A stretch of DNA of 64,000 nt from Streptomyces novaecaesareae (lineage in GTDB: Bacteria; Actinomycetota; Actinomycetes; Streptomycetales; Streptomycetaceae). Shown one piece after another: positions 50,559 through 60,000 of the stretch (its first letter is position 1; the number at the start of each line of letters is the position of its first letter). Location: positions 11,488 through 75,487 of the forward strand of contig NZ_JNWQ01000030.1 in the NCBI RefSeq assembly GCF_000716875.1. Direction: 5' to 3'. The translations under genes were made by a program, and so were the position numbers. The notes under the pieces are model-generated. The model was given only the letters and a program-made list of their open reading frames with translations, searched no databases and was not told the DNA's origin.

Positions 50559-52070
50559 ATGCCCGCAACGGGAGACGGGCGGGCACCTGGTGCCGCGGAC
50601 CTGTCGGGCGCCCATGGCGGCGCCCCCGTCGGTCATGCCCGCACCCGCCCGGCCAGCACCGGCCCCGCGACGGCGACTCCCCCGATACCCCACCCCCGCT
50701 CGCAGCCCGTCCGGGCGGCCCACGCCGCCCACCCGTCCCACGTCTCCGAGGTCCCGGCGGGGCCCGGCCCGGACGGCCCCGCCGACAGCGGCGCGCCACT
50801 GCGGCTGCTGGTCATCGAGGACGACGTCTCGGACGCCCAGCTGATCAAGGCGGCGGTCGCCGACAGCGGCACCTCGATCGAGATCCACTGGGCCCGCGGC
50901 CTCGACCAGGCCACCGCGCTGCTGGCCACGCCCGCGCACTCGGCCCGGCGCGGACGCTCCCGCGGCCACGAGTTCGGCTGCGTACTGCTCGACCTCACCG
51001 CGCTCGCCGACCTGCCGCACCCCTCCGACTCCTCCGACGGGCTGGAGGGCCTGCACGAACTGCTCCGCCGTGCCCCGCACATCCCCGTCGTGGTGCTCAC
51101 CGACGCCGCCGGGGCCGAACTCGGCGCGGCCGCCGTCGCCGCCGGCGCCCAGGACTTCCTGATCAAGCACGAAACGGACGGCCCGCTGCTGGCCCGCGCC
51201 CTGCGCTACGCCGTCGAACGCAAACGCGCCGACGAGTCCCAGCGCCGCCTCGTCGAGGCCGAGTTGCGCGGCCAGGAGAACGCCCGCCTCCAGCGCCACC
51301 TGCTGCCCACCCCGCTGCTGGACGGCGCCGGGCTCTCCTTCACCCGGCGCTACCGCCCCGGCCGCCGCCGCGCCCTGCTCGGCGGCGACTTCTACGACGC
51401 CGTGCGCACCGACGACGGCACCGTCCACGTCGTGATCGGCGACGTCTGCGGCCACGGCCCGGACGAGGCCGCGCTCGGCGTCGCCCTCCGGATAGCGTGG
51501 CGCACCCTGGTGTTCGCCGGCCTCACCGGCGAGGCCCTGCTCACCACCCTCCAGCACGTGCTGGAGCACGAGCGGCGCAGCGACGAGATCTTCGCGACGC
51601 TCTGCATGCTCGTCATCGAGCCCGGCGGCACGGACAGCGACCTCGACTCGCTCGGCTCCGGCGAACGGGCCCGGCTCTACCTCGCCGGGCACCCGGCGCC
51701 GCTGCTGCTCGGCCGCGACCACCAGCCGGTCTCCCTGCCCGCCGACCTCGCCGGGCCCGCGCTCGGCCTGCTCCCGTGCCACGACGGACAGGCCGCCTGG
51801 CCCGCCCACGACGTCGAACTCCGGCCCGGCTGGCGGCTGTTGCTCTACACCGACGGGCTGATCGAGGGACGGGTCGGGGCCGGCTCCCGGCGCCTGGGGC
51901 AGGACGGGCTCGCCGACCTGATCGGCGACCACCAGTCCGCCGGGCTGACTCGGGGGCGGCTGGTCGACAGCGCCATCGCCGAGGTCGAGGAGCTGAACGG
52001 CGGGGCGCTGGCCGACGACGTCGCGGTGCTGCTGCTGGAGCGCAACCCGGTGCAGCTGATCCTCGGCTGA
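50559..52070 (+). CDS. Response-regulator-linked SpoIIE phosphatase (RsbU-like)
   Basis: A 503-residue PP2C-type phosphatase. A disordered Pro/Ala-rich N-terminus of about 90 residues is followed by a receiver domain (LRLLVIEDDVSDAQL, Asp in CVLLDLTALADL, Lys in FLIKHE) and a short coiled linker. The SpoIIE domain has GGDFYDAVRTDDG, IGDVCGHGPDEAALG and DDVAVLLLERN, which carry the metal-binding Asp residues. ATG at 50559 is preceded by GGGAGG. It probably controls an anti-sigma-factor antagonist; no kinase or antagonist gene adjoins it. Confidence 0.92.
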   Translation: MPATGDGRAPGAADLSGAHGGAPVGHARTRPASTGPATATPPIPHPRSQPVRAAHAAHPSHVSEVPAGPGPDGPADSGAPLRLLVIEDDVSDAQLIKAAVADSGTSIEIHWARGLDQATALLATPAHSARRGRSRGHEFGCVLLDLTALADLPHPSDSSDGLEGLHELLRRAPHIPVVVLTDAAGAELGAAAVAAGAQDFLIKHETDGPLLARALRYAVERKRADESQRRLVEAELRGQENARLQRHLLPTPLLDGAGLSFTRRYRPGRRRALLGGDFYDAVRTDDGTVHVVIGDVCGHGPDEAALGVALRIAWRTLVFAGLTGEALLTTLQHVLEHERRSDEIFATLCMLVIEPGGTDSDLDSLGSGERARLYLAGHPAPLLLGRDHQPVSLPADLAGPALGLLPCHDGQAAWPAHDVELRPGWRLLLYTDGLIEGRVGAGSRRLGQDGLADLIGDHQSAGLTRGRLVDSAIAEVEELNGGALADDVAVLLLERNPVQLILG

Positions 52071-52144
52071 CCGGCCGACAGACGGACGGGCGGACGGACG
52101 GGCGGACGGGCCGGCGCACCGGCGTACGCGGAGCCTGCGGACAT

Positions 52145-52185
52145 GCGGCGGCCCGGGCGGGTGAACTCCCCGCCCGGGCCGCCGC
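52145..52185. terminator. Bidirectional terminator
   Basis: A perfect 17-bp stem (52145-52161 with 52169-52185) with a 7-nt loop lies between convergent genes. Just before it, 52079-52111 is a GACGGACGGGCG tandem repeat. Confidence 0.8.
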
Positions 52186-52202
52186 GTTGCCCGTCGCTTC
52201 GG

Positions 52203-52553
52203 CTACCAGGGCCCGTACGGACCGGTGTTGCTCCGGCCGCCGCGGCCGCCACCCCCGGTCAGCGCCCGGATCGCGGGACGGACGTCCACCACGTAGACGA
52301 TCGACGCGACCAGGCCGGCCAGGGTGCCGATGCCGGTGAAGAAGTTCACCCCGAACAGGAAGTCCCAGCCGAAGGAGATCGCCAGGATCGCGACCCAGAA
52401 CCCCTTGGTCTTCTTGTCCGCCGCCCGGTAGGCGTCCTCGCGGCGGGTGGCCGCGTCGACCAGGGCGAAGAACTTGTAGGCCAGGATGGCGATCGTCGCC
52501 CACCAGATCGGGTTCAGGTACTGGAAGGCCAGAATCTGGAGCGTTCCGCCCAT
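52203..52553 (-). CDS. DUF2516 family membrane protein
   Basis: A 116-residue protein with three hydrophobic helices (near residues 8-30, 52-66, 70-90) and a Gly/Arg-rich tail ending NTGPYGPW. It matches the DUF2516 family seen beside HBHA-like and XRE genes in Streptomyces. The function is unknown. ATG at 52553. Confidence 0.82.
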   Translation of the reverse strand: MGGTLQILAFQYLNPIWWATIAILAYKFFALVDAATRREDAYRAADKKTKGFWVAILAISFGWDFLFGVNFFTGIGTLAGLVASIVYVVDVRPAIRALTGGGGRGGRSNTGPYGPW

Positions 52554-52672
52554 CGCGATCTCCTCTGTCTCTCAAACTCCGGCGCTTCGATCGCCGTCCA
52601 TCCTGGCACGACGACCGTCCGCGCCGGGGTCAACGTCCCGCGGTCACCGAATGTGCCCCGGCCGGGGCCCGC

Positions 52673-53224
52673 TCACTCCGAGTCGGCGGGGGCGGCCTTG
52701 GCCTTCCGGGCCCGGGCGGGCTTCTTCGGCGTCGGCTCGGCGCCGCCGTCCTCCAGCAGCTCGGCCTCGACCGGCTCCGCCCCGGCGGGCTCCCCGGCAG
52801 GCTCCTCGGCCAGCTCGGCCGGTCCGGCGGCCTCGGCCGCCGCGCCCGGGCGGGCCTTGTCCACCACGACCTTGCCGCGCTCGGCCAGCTCGTCGTACGT
52901 CTCCTTGGCCTTCACCGCCAGCTCGACCGCCCGGCCCACCTGCTGCAGGGCGAAGCCCTGGGCCCGCTCCTGCAGGGCCTTGAGGTCGGTGGGCAGGGCG
53001 GTGACCGCATCGCTGACCTTGGCCGGCGCCCCGACCAGCAGCGACTGCGCCTCCTGGAGCCGCGCGGCGGCCTTCTCCTGCGCGCCCTTGCGGTCCGCGG
53101 CCAGCGCCTCGACCTTGCCCGGCACCTCGCGCAGCTTCTCGTACGCGAGGTCCCCGGCGCCGGCGAGGGCGTACAGCGGGGTGGGGTCGCTGAGGGTCTT
53201 CTTGATCTCGTCGGTGATCGGCAT
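52673..53224 (-). CDS. Heparin-binding haemagglutinin-like protein
   Basis: A 183-residue protein. A long amphipathic helical or coiled-coil region (residues 1-120, rich in Ala/Lys/Glu) precedes an acidic spacer and a Lys/Ala/Pro-rich C-terminus (PKKPARARKAKAAP), the layout of mycobacterial HBHA. No signal peptide is visible. It starts 2 bp after the XRE gene stop and should be cotranscribed. In Streptomyces a role in cell-surface or membrane adhesion is only inferred. Confidence 0.8.
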   Translation of the reverse strand: MPITDEIKKTLSDPTPLYALAGAGDLAYEKLREVPGKVEALAADRKGAQEKAAARLQEAQSLLVGAPAKVSDAVTALPTDLKALQERAQGFALQQVGRAVELAVKAKETYDELAERGKVVVDKARPGAAAEAAGPAELAEEPAGEPAGAEPVEAELLEDGGAEPTPKKPARARKAKAAPADSE

Positions 53225-53226
53225 GG

Positions 53227-53634
53227 TTACCGGTCCTCCCGGTGGGTGTTCTGGGTGACTGAGCCGTCGGTCGTCGCACCCGGGGCCGGGGCGGCGTTCT
53301 CCTTGAGGAAGGCGTCGTAGACCGCGAGCAGCGCCTGCTTCTGCCGCTCGTTGATCAGCGGATCGGCCAGGATCGCGGCCCGCAGTTCCAGGCCTTCGCC
53401 CCGCCGCTCCTCCAGGATCCCGGCCTGGACGTACAGCGTCTCCGCCGAGATCCGCAGCGCCTTGGCGATCTGCTGCAGGATCTCCGCGCTCGGCTTGCGC
53501 AGCCCGCGCTCGATCTGGCTGAGGTACGGGTTGGACACGCCGGCGGCCTCCGCCAGCTGCCGCAGCGAGTACTGGGCGTTGCGGCGTTGCTCCCGGATGT
53601 ACTCGCCGAGCGAGCCGACGTTGAGTGAGGCCAT
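53227..53634 (-). CDS. XRE-family transcription regulator
   Basis: A 135-residue protein. The helix-turn-helix is LGEYIREQRRNAQYSLRQLAEAAGVSNPYLSQIERGLRKPS (about residues 9-50), and a helical C-terminus follows. It heads the operon with the HBHA-like gene. A palindromic site immediately upstream (53656-53671) suggests autoregulation. ATG at 53634. Confidence 0.9.
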   Translation of the reverse strand: MASLNVGSLGEYIREQRRNAQYSLRQLAEAAGVSNPYLSQIERGLRKPSAEILQQIAKALRISAETLYVQAGILEERRGEGLELRAAILADPLINERQKQALLAVYDAFLKENAAPAPGATTDGSVTQNTHREDR

Positions 53635-53655
53635 GCGGACAGCCTGCAACACCGC

Positions 53656-53694
53656 GCTTGCAAATGCAAGCAGGGCGCTAGCGGAATGCAAATG
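53656..53694. promoter_or_regulatory. XRE operator candidates
   Basis: GCTTGCA-AA-TGCAAGC is a perfect 7+2+7 palindrome at 53656-53671, 22 bp before the XRE start. A half-site AATGCAAATGC follows at 53684. Confidence 0.55.
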
Positions 53695-53759
53695 CGGCGC
53701 GGGCCGGGCGACGGCGGGGGAACGGCCGGTGGGAGCGCCGGGGGAGGGGGAGCGGCCGG

Positions 53760-54563
53760 TCAGGCCAGATGGGCGAGCAGCAGCTCGGTGAGCCGGGCGG
53801 GGGTGCGCAGCGGGAGGTAGAGGTCGGCGTCCGGGACGAGGTGACCGCGGGCGCCGGGGATGTCGGCGGCGAGCCGGTGCGCGATCGCCGCGATCTCCGG
53901 GTGGTCCCGGTCGCCGTGGACGACCAGGGTGGGGGCGGTGATCAGGCCCAGGCGCGGCTCCGCCGCCCGCTCCGGGGCGCCCGCGAGGAAGTGCTCGCTG
54001 ACGAGGCGGCGGGCCGCGTTCTCCTCGACCATCGCCGCGATCAGCTCGCCGCCCGGCGCGGTACGGCCCATGGCCGCCCAGACGGACAGTTCCAGCTCGG
54101 CCAGGGCCGCCGCGTCGCCCCGTCGGCGGGCCTGCGCGTAGGCGGTGGTCTCCGGGGACGGCGGCCAGTCGTGGCCGCTGACCGAGGCGCCGACCAGGGC
54201 GAGGGAGGCGACCCGGCCCGGGTGGGCGAGGGCGAAGTCCAGGGCGGTCTCCCCGCCCATGCTCAGGCCGACCAGGGCGGCGCTGCGCAGGCCGAAATGA
54301 TCCAGCACCGCGCGCAGGTCCTCGACGTCGTCGAAGGGGTGCTCCGGTTCGGCGGACCGGCCCAGGCCCCGGGCGTCGTAGCGGATCACGTCGTGGTGGC
54401 GGGAGAGCGCCGGGACGACGGCGTCCCACAGCCGGGAGTCCATGCCGGAGCCGTGCAGCAGCACCACCGGGCGGCCGGCCCCGGTGCGCTCCGCCCACAG
54501 CCGGCCCCCACCGGGGGCGGGGACCTGGACCTGGGACACGGGGTGACCGGTGCTGGGGCTCAT
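53760..54563 (-). CDS. Alpha/beta hydrolase
   Basis: A 267-residue hydrolase. It has the oxyanion loop LLHGSGMD, the nucleophile elbow GLSMGG, an acidic residue in VHGDRDHPE, and a late region VPDADLYLPL where the usual catalytic His is not obvious (GHLVPDADLYLPL). Activity may therefore depend on another His, or the fold may be non-catalytic. The family is broad (esterase, lactonase or 3-oxoadipate enol-lactonase type). It lies 44 bp after the MerR gene, same strand. Confidence 0.85.
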   Translation of the reverse strand: MSPSTGHPVSQVQVPAPGGGRLWAERTGAGRPVVLLHGSGMDSRLWDAVVPALSRHHDVIRYDARGLGRSAEPEHPFDDVEDLRAVLDHFGLRSAALVGLSMGGETALDFALAHPGRVASLALVGASVSGHDWPPSPETTAYAQARRRGDAAALAELELSVWAAMGRTAPGGELIAAMVEENAARRLVSEHFLAGAPERAAEPRLGLITAPTLVVHGDRDHPEIAAIAHRLAADIPGARGHLVPDADLYLPLRTPARLTELLLAHLA

Positions 54564-54607
54564 GCGGCGATCCTCCCAGGGCGCCGGGAGGAGTCGGACG
54601 ACGGGCC

Positions 54608-55738
54608 CTACGGAAGGCGGATGGGCATCAGGACGGAGAAGGTGCCGGCTCGGCCGGGGGTGCGGATGGCCAGCGGGGCGATGGGGCCGCCGAGTTCGAG
54701 CAGGAGCTGGCCGGGCTGCCCGGGCTCGCCTGGCTTTCCGGGCTGTCCGGGCTGTCCGGCGGCGAGGGCGTCGAGCAGGAAGTCCCGGTTGACGGCCAGT
54801 CGGAAGTCCTCGGGGGCCGGGTCGGCGGCGACGGTCAGGCGGCCGTCCTCGGTCAGGGTGAGGACGGTGACCTCGCAGTCGGCGCCGTGCGGGCCGGAGG
54901 GCAGGGTGCGGGTGGCGCCGGTCTCGACGGCGGCGCGCAGGTCGGCGGCGGCGAGGGTGATCCGGTGCTGCGGTTCGAGCCTGGTGAGGGCCCGGTGGTC
55001 GGGGTAGTCGAAGTCCAGCGCGGCGCCTTCGATCCGGTGGTCGCCGATCTCGAAGCGCAGCAGGCCGCCGCCCAGGGTGAGCGCGGCCTCGGCCGGGCCC
55101 GCGCCGAGCAGGGCGCGCAGGGCGTCCACCAGGGGGGTGGGGACGATGACGCCGGCGTGCACGTCCGCGTCGGCGGCGGGTACCTCGGCGGCGGGTACCT
55201 CGGCGAAGGCCATCCGGTAGCGGTCGGTGGCGACCAGGCGCAGCACCGCGCCGTCCGGCTCGAACAGCACTCCGGCGAGGGAGGGCAGCTCCGGGTCTCC
55301 GCAGACCGCGAAGCGGACCGCGTCCAGGGCGGCGGCCAGTTCCTCGGCCGGGACGGTGAGGCGCAGGTCGGCGGGGGTGGTCGGCATCGGTTGCTCCCTC
55401 TGGTCGATCATCGCGTGGATCAGGGAGAGCTCGCGGCGGGCGTCGGCGAGGCCGTCCTCCAGTCGGCGCAGGTGCGCGTCGAGCACCTGCCGGGCCTCGC
55501 CGCTGCCGGGCGCGGCGCCGAGCACGGCGCGGATGCCGGCCAGCGGCAGGCCGACCCGGCGCAGCCGGGCCAGCAGCCGGGCGTCGGCGAGCTGGCCGGG
55601 GCGGTACCAGCGGTAGCCGGTCTGCGGGTCGACCCAGGCGGGGGCGAGCACCTCGGCGCCGTCGTAGTACCGCAGGGTGCCGACGCCGAGGCCGCTGGCG
55701 CGGGCCAGCTCGCCGATGCTGTGCAGCTCGCTCTCCAT
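54608..55738 (-). CDS. MerR regulator fused to beta-clamp-like domain
   Basis: A 376-residue fusion. The N-terminal MerR winged helix and dimer helix (LHSIGELARASGLGVGTLRYYDGAEVL to about residue 115) is followed by two beta-clamp-like modules. These contain RLTVPAEELAAALDAVRFAV, FEPDGAVLRLVATDRYRMAFAEV and later NRDFLLDALAAG...APLAIRTPGRAGTFSVLMPIRLP, the DnaN signature end. A collagen-like GQPGQPGKPGEPGQ loop interrupts the last module. The clamp part may sense ligand or DNA state rather than act in replication. ATG at 55738; a MerR-type promoter lies upstream. Confidence 0.88.
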   Translation of the reverse strand: MESELHSIGELARASGLGVGTLRYYDGAEVLAPAWVDPQTGYRWYRPGQLADARLLARLRRVGLPLAGIRAVLGAAPGSGEARQVLDAHLRRLEDGLADARRELSLIHAMIDQREQPMPTTPADLRLTVPAEELAAALDAVRFAVCGDPELPSLAGVLFEPDGAVLRLVATDRYRMAFAEVPAAEVPAADADVHAGVIVPTPLVDALRALLGAGPAEAALTLGGGLLRFEIGDHRIEGAALDFDYPDHRALTRLEPQHRITLAAADLRAAVETGATRTLPSGPHGADCEVTVLTLTEDGRLTVAADPAPEDFRLAVNRDFLLDALAAGQPGQPGKPGEPGQPGQLLLELGGPIAPLAIRTPGRAGTFSVLMPIRLP

Positions 55739-55750
55739 GCCGGTGACTCT

Positions 55751-55776
55751 GCGGGCTCGACCTGGTCGAGGGTCAA
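55751..55776 (-). promoter_or_regulatory. MerR-type promoter/operator
   Basis: On the minus strand TTGACC (55776-55771) is followed by the palindrome CTCGACC-A-GGTCGAG (55770-55756), which lies within a long spacer, as in promoters activated by MerR-type DNA twisting. It sits between the sigma factor end and the MerR start, and implies autoregulation. Confidence 0.55.
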
Positions 55777-56759
55777 GCCCGGTCGGCACCGCCGCCGGGG
55801 GTGGCGGGGGTGGCGGGGGTGGCGACGTGGGTGAGCTTGCCCGGGTTGCGGACGGCGCGGATCGCGGAGATCAGGAGCGTGCCGTCCGGCCCCTCGACGA
55901 AGTCGAACACCGAGACGGAGTCGACCGCGCCGTCCAGGGTGACCAGCACGCCGGGCTCGCCGTTGACCAGGACCGGGTGGACGGCGGCGCCCTCGCCCAG
56001 CTGGCGGAGCACGCCGAGGGTGAAGCGGGCCACGTTCTCGGCGCCGGTGACCGGCCGCAGCGCGGCGCGGATCACGCCGCCGCCGTCGCTCCAGGTGGTG
56101 ACGGACGGGGCGAGCAGTTCGAGCATCCGGTTGAGGTCGCCGCCGACGCAGGCCGCCAGGAACTCGTCGGTCGCCCGGCGGCGCAGCTCGGGCGGGGCGT
56201 CGTAGCGGGGGCGGCGGGCACGGACGTGCGCCCGGGCCCGGCTGCCGACCTGGCGGCAGGCGGCCTCGGTGCGGTCCAGGGCCTCGGCGATCTCCTGGTA
56301 GGAGAAGCCGAAGGCCTCCTTGAGGACGAACACGGCCCGCTCCAGCGGGGACAGGCTCTCCAGCACCACCAGCAGGGCGAGCGAGACGGTCTCGGCGCGC
56401 TCGACGCCGTCGGTCGCGTCCGGCTCGGCGACCAGCGGCTCGGGCAGCCACGGGCCGACGTAGGACTCGCGGCGGACGGCAGCCGAGTCCAGCCGGTTGA
56501 GGGCCAGGTTGGTGACCGTACGGGCCAGGAAGCCGGCGGGGCTGGCGACCGGGCCGGTGACCCCGCTCCAGCGCAGCCAGGTGTCCTGGACCAGGTCCTC
56601 GGCGTCGGCGACGCTGCCGAGCATCCGGTAGGCGATGCCGAAGACCATCCGCCGGTGCCGCTCGAAGTCGGCCAGCCGGGTGTCGGCCTCCGGGGCTTCG
56701 GTCTCCCGGGTTTCGGTCTCCCAGGTGTCGGTCGGCCCGGTCTCGTGGGTGTCGGTCAC
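55773..56759 (-). CDS. ECF41-type sigma factor
   Basis: A 328-residue sigma factor. After an acidic N-terminus comes region 2 (FERHRRMVFGIAYRMLGSVADAEDLVQDTWLRW), a linker RRESYVGPWLPEPL typical of the SigJ/ECF41 group, and region 4 (LSPLERAVFVLKEAFGFSYQEIAEAL). A SnoaL-like C-terminal domain has SDGGGVIRAALRPVTG and NGEPGVLVTLDG. In ECF41 factors this domain replaces a separate anti-sigma factor. GTG at 56759. The usual carboxymuconolactone-decarboxylase-like partner gene is not adjacent. Confidence 0.92.
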   Translation of the reverse strand: MTDTHETGPTDTWETETRETEAPEADTRLADFERHRRMVFGIAYRMLGSVADAEDLVQDTWLRWSGVTGPVASPAGFLARTVTNLALNRLDSAAVRRESYVGPWLPEPLVAEPDATDGVERAETVSLALLVVLESLSPLERAVFVLKEAFGFSYQEIAEALDRTEAACRQVGSRARAHVRARRPRYDAPPELRRRATDEFLAACVGGDLNRMLELLAPSVTTWSDGGGVIRAALRPVTGAENVARFTLGVLRQLGEGAAVHPVLVNGEPGVLVTLDGAVDSVSVFDFVEGPDGTLLISAIRAVRNPGKLTHVATPATPATPGGGADRA

Positions 56760-56809
56760 CCTCGGGACGCTACCGCACGGCGGTCGCGGCCCTCCGGCCA
56801 CGGAACGGC

Positions 56810-57010
56810 TCAGCTGCGGAAGGCCTCGTACGCGGGGGCGAGCAGGGCGGCGAGGTCGCGGCCGTGGACGGTGATGCCGGAGCGGCCGAGGCGGCGCAGC
56901 GAGGGTTCGTCGGGCTCGGGCGGCTCCCCTTCCGGTGGGGCGGGGCGCAGGGTGAAGTCGCCGCGCCAGTAGGCGGCGACGTTGACCATGGGGGCCGGCT
57001 GCTCGGTCAC
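56810..57010 (-). CDS. Small protein coupled to SNF2 helicase
   Basis: A 66-residue product (start MTEQPAPMVNVAAYWRGDF, end AALLAPAYEAFRS). Its GTG overlaps the helicase stop (ACGTGA) and the helicase end supplies GAGGAGG, so translation is coupled. I do not recognise a domain. It may be an accessory subunit; SWIM-type proteins often flank such helicases, but no Cys/His motif is present here. Confidence 0.65.
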   Translation of the reverse strand: MTEQPAPMVNVAAYWRGDFTLRPAPPEGEPPEPDEPSLRRLGRSGITVHGRDLAALLAPAYEAFRS

Positions 57011-60000
57011 GTGTCCTCCTCGGCGACGGCGTCCTCCCGGGTGAGGGCGACCAGTTCGCGCAGCGCCCCGAGCGGGAGGTCAGTGAGCCAGTGCTCCCCC
57101 TCCCCCACCACCGTCTCGGCCAATGAGCGTTTGGCAGCGAGGAGTTCGTCGATCCGCTCCTCGACGGTGCCGACGCAGACCAGCCGGCGGACCTGGACGT
57201 CCCGGCGCTGGCCGATCCGGAAGGCGCGGTCGGTGGCCTGCTCCTCGACCGCCGGGTTCCACCAGCGGTCCAGGTGGATCACCTGGTTGGCGGCGGTCAG
57301 GTTGAGGCCGGTGCCGCCGGCCCGCAGCGAGAGCAGGAAGACCCGTGGGCCGTCCGGGCCCTGGAAGCGTTCGACCAGTTCCTCGCGGCGTGCCCGGGGC
57401 AGGCCGCCGTGCAGGTAGAGCACCTCCTCGCCGAGCCGGCGCTCCAGGTACGGGCGGAGCATCGTGCCGAACTCGGCGTACTGGGTGAAGACGAGCGTGC
57501 GGTCCCCCTCGGCCAGCGCCTCCTCCAGCAGCTCGGCCAGCCGGGCGACCTTGCCCGAGCGCTCCCCCAACGCCGAGCCGTCGTGCAGCAGTTGGGCCGG
57601 GTGGTTGCAGACCTGCTTGAGCTTGCCGATCGCGGCCAGCACCGTGCCGCGCCGCTCCACCCCCTTGATCCCCTCGACCCGCCGCAGCAGGTCGGCCACC
57701 ACCGCCTGGTAGAGCCCGGCCTGTTCGGCGGTGAGGTTGCACCAGACGGTCATCTCCTGCTTGGCGGGCAGCTCGGCCGCCACCGCCGGATCGGACTTGA
57801 GCCGGCGCAGCACGAACGGGGCGGTGCGGCGCCGGAGTTCGGCGGTGCGCTCGGGGCTGCGGTGCAGCTCGACGGGGATGGCGTAGCGCTCCTTGAAGCG
57901 TTCGGCCGGGCCGAGCAGGCCCGGGTTGGCGAAGTCCAGGACGGCGTGCAGTTCGGAGAGCCGGTTCTCCACCGGGGTGCCGGTCAGCGCGATCCGGTGG
58001 CGGGTCACGGGCAGGGCGCGGATCGCCCGGGACTGCGCGGTGCCGGTGTTCTTGATGTGCTGGGCCTCGTCGGCGACGACCCGGCGCCAGCGGATCGCGC
58101 GCAGGGCGGCGAGGTCGCGCTGGACCAGCCCGTAGGTGGTGATGACGAGGTCCGCCTCCCGTACGGCTTCGGCGAGTTGCTCGGCGCCCAGGCGGCCGGA
58201 GCCGTGGTGGACGTACTGCCGCAGGGCGGGGGCGAAGCGCTCGGCCTCGCGCTGCCAGTTGCCGACCAGGGACATCGGGCAGACCAGGAGGGTGGGGGCG
58301 GCGGTGCCCTGCGTCTCCCCCCGATCGGCCTGCTCGGCCTGCTCGGCTTTCTCGGCGGCCAGCAGGGCGAGGGTCTGGACGGTCTTGCCGAGGCCCATGT
58401 CGTCGGCCAGCACGGCGCCGAGGCCGAGCCCGGACATCGTCCGCAGCCAGGCCAGCCCGCGCTCCTGGTACGGGCGCAGTACGGCCCGGAAGTCCGGGGG
58501 CAGCACCGGGGCGGGGGCGGCGTCGGCGCGCCCGGCGAGCAGGTCGCCGAGGGGGCCGTCCGCGCGGACGGAGGTGACGGGCAGCCCGGCGACCGTGGCC
58601 TGCGGGTCGAGGGCGAGCCGCAGCAGGTCGGCGGTGGCCAGGACGCCGTCGCGCCGGTCGGCGAGGAAGGCGAGCGCGGCGGCGATCTGCGCCGGGTCGG
58701 CCTCCAGCCAGGCGCCCCGGACCCGGACCAACCCCTGTTTGGCGGCGGCCAGTTCGGCCAGCTCCTGCTCGGTGAGCGGTGCGCCGTCCGGGCCGAGCGC
58801 AGCCTGCCAGCGGAAGGCGACCACGGCGTCCCGGTCCACCTGGCTGGTGGTCGCGAGCGAGCCGGGCGCGGGCGGGGTGGTGGCGCGCAGGGCGAGCCCG
58901 AGCCGGGGGCGGCGGCGCCACCAGGCGGGCAGCAGCACGCCGAAGCCGTCCTCGGCGAGGGCGGGCGCGGCGGTGCGCAGGAAGTCCAGCGCGCCCGCCC
59001 GGTCGAGCGGCAGGGCGGACGGGCGGGAGCGGTGGCGCAGCCCGTCCAGCGCGGGCCAGCGGTGGGCGGCCCGGGCGAGTTCGGTGACCAGGACGGCGGC
59101 CGGGTCTCCGGACGGTTCACCGGACGGGCGGGCGGCCGGTTCACCGGACGGGCGGGCGGCCGGTTCACCGGACGGATGGGCGGACGGGTCGGCGGCCCAG
59201 GCGGCGGCCTTGCGGGCGAGGGCGGCGTGCCCGGCACCGCCCTCGTGCAGGTCGGCGGCGCGGATCAGCAGGGACGGCTCGTCCACGGCCTGGAGCAGGA
59301 ACTCCAGCTGCCAGGCGTCGTCGGAGGGGCGGCCCTCGGGGTCGTCGGGGTCGGGGCCGAGCGGCTCGACCAGGCGGAAGCAGAGCCGCAGCGCGGGGTC
59401 GGCGGGCTCGGCGGCGGCGTACCAGGCGGCGACCCGGCGGCGCAGCTCGGCGAAGTCCTCGGGCGGGACGCCGTCGAGGCCACCGTCGGGGGTGGCCAGC
59501 GCGTGCAGCCACTGCTCGGCGGCGGCCTCGCCGGGCCCGGGGAAGGGGGAGCTCCGGTCGGCCAGGGCGGCGCGGGCCTCGGCGTCCACCAGCGCCTCCA
59601 GCGCGGCGTCCAGCAACGCCTCCCCGGTGCCGGCGCCGTGCGGCCACTCCCCGAGCAGGACGGGCGGACAGACCGCGGCCAGGGCGGCGGCCTCCCGGCG
59701 GCCGGCGGAGGTCGGGTCGGGCCGCCAGCGGGCCTGCGGGCGGGCGTCGGCCAGGACCGGCACCGGCAGCACCCGGCCCCGGCCGACCGTCCGCCAGGCG
59801 AGGTCGTGTACCCCGGTCAGCCAGCGCAGCGAGGGGCCGTGGACGACCTCGACGCGCCCGGTGCCGGGCAGGTCGGTGCTGGTGACGGCCCACTGCGGGT
59901 CGAAGACCTCGCCGAGCAGTTGGGCGGCGGCCCCGGCGTCGAAGAGCAGCGCCGGCACCCGCCAGGGGGCGAGGACGGCGCCGCCGCGCGGCGGGGCGAC

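Noticed and set aside
52079..52111. GACGGACGGGCG tandem as an operator
   Set aside because: It is a simple GC-rich slippage tract right before a terminator with no symmetric element.
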